Assembly (NCBI GenBank): GCA_036936605.1 | Contig: JAUPFV010000005.1 | Span: 157,791,195-157,855,194 of the forward strand | DNA: 64,000 nt | Direction of reading: 5' to 3' | DNA from: Limnanthes douglasii subsp. nivea | Lineage: Eukaryota > Streptophyta > Magnoliopsida > Brassicales > Limnanthaceae | Shown: positions 11,888 through 22,300 of the stretch, one piece after another | How the letters are laid out: each line of letters opens with the position of its first letter | Numbering within the stretch: position 1 is the first letter of the stretch | Position numbers and translations under genes: made by a program | Notes under the pieces: generated by a model | What the model saw: the letters and a program-made list of their open reading frames with translations, nothing else | Databases searched by the model: none | What the model was told of the DNA's origin: nothing

Positions 11888-14800
11888 TTAAGTTTCTTAG
11901 TTGGAATGCGCGTGGTCTCAATAATAGTGCTACATTGTCTAGGATCAAGTGTATCGTTAATAAAGATAAGGTTAAACTGATTGCTATCCAAGAGCCTATG
12001 GCTAGAATTGATAAAATTGAGAGAATTGCTAAGAAAATTGGTTTTAATAATTGGGTTGCTAACTGTTCTAATAAAGTGTGGATCTTTTGGATAGATGAGA
12101 TTAGCTTAAATGTCTTGATTGATCATGATCAGTTTCTCCACTTTGAGATTAATGTTTCTAATTTCTCTGGTTTTTTAACTTCAGTTTATGCTAAGAAGAA
12201 AAGTGTGCAGCGTAAAGAGCTTTGGAGTAAGTTGGGAATCATACCTAATAGTGACAAGCCTTGGATTCTGGCTGGTGATTTCAATGCCATCTCCTGCTCT
12301 GATGACCAGCTTAACTGCTCCTCTTTTGATGTCTCTAGCGCTGATGATTTCAATGATTTCATCAGGCTCTGTAATCTTGATGATCCTGGTTATGTTGGTT
12401 CCAGATTCACCTGGAGTAATAACAGAGCCTGGAAAAGATTAGATGGAGTTATGATAAATAATAAGGCTTCTACTTTGTTTCATACGCAAGTCTTACACAT
12501 GGTCAGAACTTGCTCTGACCATGCTCCTCTATTGATTACTTTGTCTAACTCTATTAGCTCTGTTTCTCACAATAAAGGTTTCTTCAAGTTTATTAATGCT
12601 TGGACTAACCACCCTGATTTTATTAATGATGTTACTCTTAACTGGAACATGTATTGTAAGGGGGAGACTAATATGATTTTTTGGTTTAAGCTCAAGAGAC
12701 TTAAGAAGTTTCTTAAAGGGTGGAACATTAATAAATTTGGTAATATTTTAAGTAAAGTTAAGCAGGCTATGGAAGATGTGGCTAATAAGGAGCTTAGTCA
12801 CCAGGTTGCCAACACTATTGATTCTAAGGCTAGTTTAGCTAAGGCCAACAGATTGCTCATTCAAGCTCTGAAGAATGAGGAATGTTACTGGAGGCAGAAG
12901 TGTTATAACTCTTGGTTAAAAAGTGGGGATGGTAACACTAAACTCTATCTTTCTTATGTGTCTAATAAAAAGAAGAAGAATTCCATTCTTGGGATTAAAG
13001 ACAATGGTATTTGGTTATCTAAGGACTCTGATATTGCTTGCTCTGCTGAGTCTTACTTTAAAGGCATTCTTTCTGGTTGCACCTATTCATGTGATGATTC
13101 TGACATTAATGATTCTATTCTTAGTAACATTCATAATCTTGTTAGTGCCAGGGATAATAGTAGTATTATGAGGCCTACTTCTAAAGAGGAGATGTTGAGC
13201 ATTGTTTCTGCCATGAAGAATGACATTGCTCCTGGCATTGATGGTTTTAACTGTCACTTTCTTAAGTCTTGTTGGGATGTCATCTGTTCTGATCTTTGGC
13301 AGGCCATTAATTCTTATCTTAGGGGTATGACTATACCCAATGGTGTCTTTGCTACTGGGATTTGTCTTATCCCTAAGTCTCCTAACCCTATCTCTTGGAA
13401 TAATTTTAGGCCTATTAGCCTTTGCACTATTTTTAACAACCTCATTTCATCTCTTATTAACACTAGAATTGCCCTCATTCTCCCTAATATAATTTCTAAA
13501 TGTCAAGGTGCATTCGTTAAGGATAGGCTTATTCATGATAATATTCTCATCATTAAAGAGATGCTGCATAACAATAATAGAAGACCTTCTAAGGGTAATA
13601 TTATAATGCAGCTTGATATGACAAAGGCATTTGACAGAATGTCTCATGCCTTTGTTATCAAGGTGATGAAATGCTTTGGTTTTTTGATGGTCTTTTGGCC
13701 TTAATTCATTCTCTCATTTCTAATGTGATGGTTTCTATACTCATTAACTGTAATAGCATTGGGTATTTTCCTCAAAAGAATGGATTAAGACAAGGAGATC
13801 CATTGTCTCCTTGTCTATTCATTCTTGCTGAGGAGGCTCTTCTAAGAGGTCTCTTTAAGCTCTATGATTCTAATCAAAATATGAAATATTATTTAAAGTC
13901 AGGTTATATTTTACCTTGCCTTGCGTTTGCTGATGATATTTTCATTTTCTCCAATAGTGCTCTTTCCTCAATTGATAATCTGTGCAAGTTGTTGGAAAAC
14001 TATCAAATTGCTTCTGGCCAAATGATAAACAAGGAAAAAACAAAGATTGTTACCTCTACTAGGCTGGCCTTTGCTGCTAACACCAGGCTGAAATCTTCTA
14101 CTGGTTTTAACATTGATCACGCTCCTTTCAAGTACTTGGGAATTAGCATATCTGCAAATAACAAAGGAAAGAACTTCATTAATCTTTTGGCTGATATTTA
14201 TAATAAAATCAGATTTGGGATATGAAATCTTTGTCTTTTGGGGGAAGGCTGTCTCTTATTAAGAGTGTTCTCCATCCCATAGTTTATTATTGGATGCAGA
14301 ACACTCTAATCCCCAAGGCTATTCTCAACAAGATTGAGTTATGATTTAATAAGTTCATTTGGAGGTCCAACTATAATGATAGAGCCATCCATTGGACCTC
14401 TTGGAACCGTCTGTGTAGTCCCTTTGATGAGGGTGGCTTGAATATCAAGCAATTATCTGATATTCAAACCACCTTCTCTTTTAAGTTATGGTTTCTTTTC
14501 AGAAGTGGCCATTCTCTTTGGGCTGATCTTATGCATCACACTTATTGTCTTAACAGTCATCCTACTATTGCTGTGTGTAAATCGACTGATTCTATTATTT
14601 GGAAAAGATTGTTCTCTATTAAGAGTCAGACTGATCTTTATGTTAACTGGCAATTAGGCAGAGGGGATGTGGATTTTTGGAGAGATGCCTGGCATGGCAT
14701 GCCTCCCATTGCTAATGGGTCTGATTCTAGGGCCTGGCTTCTTTCTGCTAAGGTCTCGACTTTCTGGAAGGATAACAATTGGGATTATTCTCTTCTTATC

Positions 14801-15970
14801 TTCTTGTCTCAAGATCGTCTTTCACATATTAAATGTGTTAAGATTGTCCATGACCAGGCAGATAAGATTGAATGGAACCTTTCTAAGGATAAAAAGTTTA
14901 ACACTAATCAAACTTGGGATGTTATTAGGTTCAAAAACACAAAGCAAAACATTTTTAAAAAGATCTGGAGCCATTTCATCACAAGTAAATTTTCTTTTCT
15001 AAGTTGGAAGTTATTAAAAAACTTTATCCCAATTGATAGTATCCTTGCTAAAAGGCATTTCATTTCTGTTTCTAAATGTCAGTTTTGTTACAGTTGTGAA
15101 GAGAAGAATCATCTCTTTATCAACTGTAACTATGCTTGGTCTTTGTGGAATTACAATGGGGTTCTCTTTAGAATTCCCCTGAGTAGGTTTATGTCTCTTA
15201 GTCATGTTTACTATAGTTGGTTCTGGTCTTCGAATTGTAAGTTCCATATTACCCATCTTGTCCCGCAAATTATTTGTTAGACAATTTGGCGTAATAGGAA
15301 TGGCAGCAAGTTCAATGACTCTTATGATAATTTAGATATTACTAGAATCAATAGTATCATTACTGGAATAGACTCTAACGGTACTCTAAAATCTTCTCAC
15401 TGGTCAGGTGTATACAAGGCTGGTGCTGCCTTGGGGTGTCTATCAATCAACAACAGAAAATACAAGATTAGGTACCTGAAGTGGCTAGCTCCTCCTCCTG
15501 GCAGATTAAAGATTAACGTCGATGGAGCCTGTAGCTTCTTTGGTGAAGCCAGTGGCGATTTCTTGGTTAGGGATGAGCTGGGCAACTTGATTTATGGCCA
15601 TGGCTTCCTCTTTGACAAAGTTGACCCATTCAAAGCGGAGTGTCTGGCTCTGCTGGAGGCCTTAATTCATTGCAGAAGAAATAACTGGTGCAATGTCGAT
15701 ATTGAGTCTGATTGTCAGACTCTTATCGACATTGTGGCCACCGGTAATCTTGCTTCCATCTCAACGGTATCGATTTGTCGCAGCCTGATTCGTTCTTCAA
15801 TGAATCTTCGATATGTCTATAGAACTCAGAATGTGGCAGCGGATCGGATTTCTAAGTGGGTTTTGCAGGAGAAGGGTGGTAAATCGTTCTCTGTTGATGA
15901 TGCCCCGGTTCAGCTTCTGGCCATCGTGACGCTTGAAAGACTAGGTGTTGGTTACATTGACCCGGGCTGA
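11884..15970 (+). pseudogene. LINE-B ORF2: endonuclease, reverse transcriptase, RNase H; four breaks
   Basis: The protein would be about 1,360 residues. Endonuclease lies at residues 1-225: SWNARG at 6, IAIQEPM near 36, AGDFNAIS near 128, CSDHAPL near 215. RT covers about 440-850: RPISLCTIFNNL, QLDMTKAFDRMS, GLRQGDPLSPCLF and the catalytic FADD at 13926-13937. A C-terminal domain follows, with a Cys/His cluster near 15070-15130 (CQFCYSCEEKNHLFINC). The last 150 residues are RNase H with its acidic residues in NVDGA, KAECLALLEAL, IESDCQTL and AADRISKW. Breaks: a frameshift in the T run 13680-13685, a second at about 14211-14220, TGA at 14342, and TAG at 15278 where Trp is expected. The enzyme nicks DNA and primes reverse transcription at the target. 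Confidence 0.95.
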
Positions 15971-16463
15971 TGGTAGGTTTGGTTGTGGATGGATGCTCGG
16001 TGGGCTGTTCATGGCCTCTGATTCTCTGGTGCACTGCACTCGTTTCCGACTTTCCTCCTCATCGGAGTGAAAGGGTACTCCGGGTGAGCGTTGACCTTGA
16101 AGATTCAGATTCTTCTCTAGTGCACTGCACCCGTTTCTGGGTGAGCGTCGACCATGAAGAAGCTGTTGTTGGTTGGATGGTGTCTCGGGTTGGAGGGCTT
16201 ATGGCGTGAGAGTGATTTGGCTGTGGCTGGTGATTGGGCTGGTGTGAGAGTGAAGGTTGAAAAATGCTTTCATGGCATCTGAGGAAGAAGATGAAGAGGG
16301 AGTTTGAGTCTGATTTAGGGTTTCGTTTCGATTTGGTACTTTACCAAATCGTACCCTATCGTTATCCTGTGTTTTCTTTTGGACTTATCTCCTTTGGAGC
16401 CTGATATTCTGTATTTCTTACATTTCGGTCCTTAATAAAATATTGTTTCTTTTGCTAAAAAAA
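15971..16463 (+). other. LINE-B 3' untranslated region and A tail
   Basis: About 490 bp follow the ORF2 stop. Two related segments (about 16028-16090 and 16118-16160, sharing 'gtgcactgca' and 'gtgagcgt') look like an internal duplication. It ends 'ccttaataaaatattg', which contains a polyadenylation-type AATAAA at 16434-16439, and then a seven-A tail at 16457-16463. Confidence 0.75.
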
Positions 16464-16481
16464 GAACACATTATCTTGCCA
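16464..16481. repeat. LINE-B target-site duplication, right
   Basis: 'gaacacattatcttgcca' follows the A tail directly and matches 10175-10192 at 17 of 18 bases. Confidence 0.92.
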
Positions 16482-17008
16482 TCACAAAAATATTATGGAA
16501 TTTATTTAATAATTTATTTCATCGTTATTTATAATTTAAATTATTTATATATTACCTACACTACAAAATTTAGTGGCTTTTAGAACGTGGTTTATTAGCG
16601 AACATAAAATATTAATTTATATTTAATATTTTATTATATTAAATAATTTTTTATTATTATTGATGAGATATATTTGGAGTTGGTATTGTATATTAATTTA
16701 ACATTTTAATAAAATACAAAATACTGAATAGAATAATAGAATAAACAATTTTTAAAGCTGCAAACATAGTTTTTATTTATATTTGTTGGGAGGAATTTTA
16801 TGACAGGATAAGCTTAACTTATATAATAGATAGTTAAAATTATAGGTTTATTTATTTTGTTGAAAATTTATAAATCGGTATGCTAATAATGCATTTAGTT
16901 ATTGTAATCGAACATTCAAAAATAATTAGTAAGTAATCAGGTTATTTATATAATCAGAAGTTTTACTAATATGTGAATTTTTTTATGAATGTGTAAATGT
17001 AGATATAA
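16482..17008. other. AT-rich DNA without recognised genes
   Basis: Very AT-rich sequence with short runs such as 'atttaatattttattatatt'. I see no open frame of note and no repeat boundary. Confidence 0.6.
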
Positions 17009-18926
17009 TGTTAAATTTAGGCTCTATGTAGAATTAAGCATGAATATTAGCACTTAAAACTGAATTAATAAGTCGATGGACTAAATTAAATAAAACTAAT
17101 GTAGTGTGTTATGATCCCTAACCACGTAACTAACTAAATGGGTATAATGCAATTATTTTAAAACTAAATCTAAACTGCATTGAATATAAGGAAATTTACA
17201 TTTATATTCCTTCAACTATCATATGATATTAATTTGCCGCTCTACTGGTTAGATTGACCACAAAAACCTAAAGGTAGCTCGATCAAGAACAAAATTGTAG
17301 ATCGATCAATAACACATGAACAAGATTGAAGAGACACAATGAGATGAAGATCCATGTGATACAAAATGATCGGATCTACTACTCTTATGTTATCACTGAC
17401 TGTAGAATAAAGGATCTATAAAGTAAGTTTCTGCACTTTTTTAGTAGTAAATAAAAATACACAACGAAACGATTTATGTTTCAATGAATATATTAAGCGA
17501 TTTGATATATTATATCAATTAGTATCAGAGTTAAGGATCATTTTTTTAATCTATATTGGATTGTATGTATGTTTCGATCAATCATATAAAAAAATATATT
17601 AATTTGATATTCTGTAAAGAATCCATGTCATTGGGATTATGTGTGATTAAGCTGGTTGGAGGCATGAATTTCGAGTTATATGAAATCATGTTTTGATTGA
17701 CTGAATAAGAGAAATATGTTTAGGATCTTATGTTTCAATGTTCAATGTTATTAAAGGTTTGTATTAGGGTTTTACCCATTAATTTAAGGTTAATTTGATG
17801 TTGGAAAAAGGTTTGTTTGCAGCAAAAAGACCCTAGATCAAAGGCTAATACAAAATAGTAAAGTATTGACTGAACACCCTTGATTTGATCACGACGAAGG
17901 GCCGATGTTTATCGCATTCAACATCGGTTTTTACGGCTAACACATGTTTTTACAGTGGATATATTCTTCGCTGCAGTAGTATACCGATGAGGGTTCTAGG
18001 CCCGAGTCTTCCTTTTTGTGACCAGTAACCGTTTATATATGTTTGGGTATGCTTATTTATATGTGTATGTGGTTGAATTGCAATATGTGTTTAAATTTTC
18101 ATGTGGATATGCATAACTAAGATTGTTCGGACTACGATATATGAATCATAAAATCGATCCAAAGGAAAGTTAATTGGTGAATTAATGATTCTATGGTCTA
18201 AATAGTCAATTGATTAAGTTTATTACAAGTATTGTCGATCCAAAAGAAGGTCAATGCTTGACATGATTAGTTATGGATGGGAGAAAATCATCAAAATATC
18301 GATCATTAATTTTTTAATTAAAGTAAATGTATCAAACCATATGAGGTTTCATCGACACTTAACCAATTAAAATAAGATTAATAATGATTATTTCAAACAC
18401 ATAAATACATGTTAGTATTTTTTTTTCTAAAACTATCCTATTAGCAATTCATGTCATGTTTTACATATATTATTCCCACGTTTAAGCACGTTTAAGTCTA
18501 AGTGTTGTATATGAATGAAGTATGGATATGATGTTTGTTATGTGTAACATTTGTAAATACATGTAATTAATAAGGTAATACAAACTTTGTTTCAGATGTG
18601 TTTATTTTTTTTAATGAATGGAATACATGAAGTTGTATTTGAACTGTGATAATCATGACTTAACATTAAGAAGTAAGAAACCCATGGCCCATACAAAAGA
18701 AAATGCACATAAGAAGAAGAGAAAATTTAAGGTGTATGAGAAGTGACATAGGTTGAGCGAAACAATAAATACCTTTAGGATTTCATGGCCATGTCCCGAC
18801 TAAGATCACCCATGCAATTAAGTCTCTAAAAAATTTGAAAAACGTTTTACCAAGGTTTAATGAAAAGGATCTTAAAATGTTTCAATTACAGCTCTCCACC
18901 ATAAAATTTGATGGCATAAGGATAAT
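17009..18926 (+). mobile_element. Possible old copia 5' end (LTR, primer site, decayed gag)
   Basis: At 17520-17531 'tagtatcagagt' matches 10 of 12 bases of the usual copia primer site TGGTATCAGAGC for initiator Met-tRNA, three bases after a 'tatatca' that could end an LTR. A candidate LTR start 'tgttaaatttaggct' lies at 17009 and resembles the LTR start at 31158 ('tgttaagtgtaggct'). Downstream to 18926 there is only fragmentary coding sequence. Just before the Tat insertion a phrase 'STIKFDGI' recalls a copia gag. The same sequence seems to resume at 28914. This is weak evidence and could be coincidence in AT-rich DNA. Confidence 0.3.
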
Positions 18927-18931
18927 AAAAC
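18927..18931. repeat. Tat element target-site duplication, left
   Basis: 'aaaac' is repeated at 28909-28913, directly after the 3' LTR. Five bases is the usual length for Ty3/gypsy integration. Confidence 0.92.
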
Positions 18932-19214
18932 TGATAAGGAAATATATTCTTTAAGGACCTAAATGTAATTAGTAAGGACTAAATTGATAAGTTCTACAAA
19001 TATAGAGTAAGATTAAGCTTTATAAGGGATATAGGGACTAAGCTGTAAATATTCATTTATGTAACCGTTCTTGTAACTGATTCACCTAGCCTATTTAAAG
19101 AGGCTGAGGATGTCGATTACACCCATGAAATAATCAGAAGCGAAATATTACTTTTACTACCAAAAATTCTCTCTGTGGATACTTGTGTTCTCTATTCAAC
19201 TTTTATTCTTACCA
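18932..19214 (+). repeat. Tat element 5' LTR
   Basis: 283 bp, starting TGATAAGG and ending CTTACCA. It contains TATTTAAA at 19092-19099, a likely TATA element that would start the genomic RNA near 19125. One difference from the 3' LTR, at 19075. Confidence 0.95.
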
Positions 19215-19216
19215 AA

Positions 19217-19236
19217 TTGGCGCTAGAAAGAGGGGG
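19217..19236 (+). promoter_or_regulatory. Primer binding site of the Tat element
   Basis: 'ttggcgctagaaagaggggg' begins two bases after the 5' LTR. The TGGCGC start is expected for pairing with the 3' end of a tRNA carrying the added CCA. I cannot name the tRNA safely from memory. Confidence 0.75.
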
Positions 19237-19352
19237 CCGAAGATACCTTGATCGACAGATCAAAAATCGAGTCTCGAGTTTTTTCGTTCTCTGAAGTTTT
19301 TCTTTCGAGTTTCTTTTTGTTTTCTGGAATATTTTATCTAGTTTTTCGCTGA

Positions 19353-22300
19353 TTGGAGATGAATTCAGAAGGAGGTGACAATTCGTCTGTTCAAAAGGCT
19401 ATGGAAACATTGAAATCTGATCTGCAAGAGGCAGGTAAGTCATTTCCAACTCAATCAAACCAATTCGATTTCGAAGGTAAAATGAATGAGATGATAAGGA
19501 AAGTGGCAGAGCTTGATGAATTGGTAAAAAAGAAGGAAAATAATGATGGCGCTAGACTTAGGTCTAAAATAGCAAGAGGCGATCAAGATGATCATTCGGA
19601 TCCGTCAAATGACGACGGCGACGTTCAATATGAGCAGCGTAAAGCACGTTTTGAACGGAAAAAAGAGTATAGTGGAGTAAAAAGAAAGGGAAAATTGCAG
19701 AAACGACAGTATGTGGACTCTAGTGATGAAGAGGATTTCGAAAGTTCGGAGTCGGATGAAACACCGAGGTACGAATTTTCTCGAGGCCATTTAAGAGGAG
19801 CAGAACATGAACTCCGGCCAGTTAAGGCGTATAAGGAAGGAAGGCAAAGGAAGGAATGGCGAGTATATTCACCTCGGAAATATTCGCCTCGAAAATATGA
19901 AGGTGGATCAAGTTTATATGCAACCGTGGGGATGAGAAACGAAGACCAATATGTTCAAGGAGTCGACTGGAGGGACTCACCATTGATCAGGGAGATTAGA
20001 TCTGTGCCGCTTCCGATGCGGTTTGACATTTCCAAAATTGACAAGTTCGATGGGACTCAAGATCCCGATGAACATATAGAACAATTCAAAAACTATATGA
20101 CTAATTTCGAAGACGATGATAAATTGGTGTGTAGAGCATTCTCTCAAACATTTAAGGGAACTGCACTAAAATGGTACAACAAGATTCCTAAGGAGTCAAT
20201 TGCAAATTTTAGAGGCTTCTACACAGCTTTTCGAAGACAGTTTGTGGGAAGCAAATAAATGAGGGCTAATGGGGATACAATAATACAATGCAAGCAAGCT
20301 GTGGGAGAAAAGTTAAAGGATTATACCAAAAGATTTGTGTCAACAAAAGCTGGACTAGATGATTGTGAAGACGCGGTGGCTATGGCGGCGTTTAGACAGG
20401 GATTGTTGCCAGGAGATTTAGCAGATGAGACTACAAGGCGTAGGGCATTAACATTTGAAGCTCTCATGGCTCAAGTTGAAGATCAAATCAAGGTCGAAGA
20501 GTCGACGCGGGTTCGAGGAGGAGGCAGTACTATTCAGAAGGGGAATAGTCAAGTGAACACTTCGAACAATAACTCATTGCGCCCGAGGGGTAATCAAAAC
20601 GTTTCTAACCGAGGAGCTTCGAGCTCGTACCAAGGAGGTTACAATCAACACAATTCCAATAATTAACAACAGTTCAGATCCAGATCAAATGTATGGGTAA
20701 GACCAGAATACTATGCGGATTTGACTGAAAGTGTGGCTTCGATATATGAGAAAACCAGGGGAACAGTAAATTTCAGAAAGCCACCAGCGATTAATAGGCC
20801 AAGAGAGGAACGCAATAACAAGTTCTGCAGGTATCATGAAGATATTGGGCATGATACAAACGATTATATTGCTTTGAAGAAAGAGATGCAGATTCTGATA
20901 GAAAATGGAAAGTTGCTGGAGTATGTCAAAAAGAATGCTAAGGCTGCAACTCAGAAAATTGGTAACCCTAATTCTAAGCAGGAAGCTGCACTGATGATTT
21001 TAGATGCTGCAGGTGATGAGTTTGATGTGGCCTCGGAATATGTCGACCCAGACCCTAGTCGATTATTGTTGATGTCAGTAGATGAGCCGAGGCGGCAGGG
21101 ACGTGTTCGAGATTTGTGTGCCTTCTTTGAGTCACTGACAATATTTGGGGGAGATTCAATGACTAACAATACTAATAATTCGAGGAAGAGACATATAGTG
21201 AATTTAACGCGTCAAATTGAGGGAGGAGCATCGGCACACCTAAGCAACAAGAAGGATGTCCCCTTTATAATTTTCGATGGGGACGATTTGAGAGGAATTA
21301 CTGGGCCACATGAAGATGCAGTGGTCATAGGAGCAGAAGTATGTGGGGTGGAGATTCGACGAGTGTTAATTGATACCGGGAGCTCTGCTAATGTGTTGTT
21401 CAAGTCAACATATGATAGATTAACCGCTCCGCCTCGAATAGAAAAGTCAGAGAGAACTATCATTGGGTTTACTGGTGCAACAGCAAATGTGATAGGGGAG
21501 TTCGAAGGTGAGATTTCTTTAGGAAAGAGGCCTTTCAAAAAGAAAGTACAAGTGCTTTTTATGGTGGTAGATTGTCCATCGAGCTACAACGCTATTTTTG
21601 GAAGTTCGTGGTTGGCTAAAATGTATGCTATAGTCTCTACGGTTCATCAATGTTTGAAGTATGTAATCGAGGATCGAGTCGGCGTAGTTCGAAGTGATCA
21701 AAAGGTGGCAAGAGAGTGTTACGCTGCTGCGTTTAGACTACGTGGCAAAAGTACTGATGATCCGATGGAGAATTAGCAGTTTGGGGGGTTGTCTTCTGGT
21801 AGTACAGACGAGGGAATTGATGATCCGAGGTCAACCCCGAGTTCTGTGGTGGTCAGTGAGGAAATAGAAGAATATGTTTTCAATAATGGCAGGGTACTTC
21901 GAATTGGGACTCTGTTGTCTTTATCAATGCGAGAAAAATTATTGAGTTTTTTGTCTGAGAATTTGGACGTATTTGCTTGGAGGTCCGAGGACGTAGTGGG
22001 GGTCCCAAGTGATATCATATGTTATAGCTTGGCGGTGGATCCGAAGATCAAGCCGATAATTCAAAAAAGAAGAGCTTTTTCGTTGGAAAAATCCGAGGCC
22101 ATAGTTGCTGAGGTAGATCGATTGTATAAGATGGGGCATATCAGGGAGTCCAATTATTCGAGGTGGACGGCTAATCCTGTGGTGGTGAAAAAGAAGAGTG
22201 GGAAATGGCGAATGTGTGTAGATTTCACAGATTTGAACAGAGCCTGCCCAAAAGATCATTTTCCAGTGCCTCGAATTGACCAGTTAGTGGATTCTACTTC

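Larger units (their letters stand above)
10193..16463 (+). mobile_element. LINE-B: full-length plant L1-type LINE
   Basis: This is a 6.27-kb non-LTR retrotransposon bounded by an 18-bp duplication with one mismatch, so both ends are certain. The order is a pyrimidine-rich 5' leader (10193-10561), ORF1 (10562-11887), ORF2 (11884-15970), a 3' untranslated region and an A tail at 16457-16463. Coding damage is modest: one stop in ORF1, and two frameshifts plus two stops in ORF2. Of the LINEs here it is the second best preserved after LINE-D. It inserted into the flank of the older LINE-A. Confidence 0.95.
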
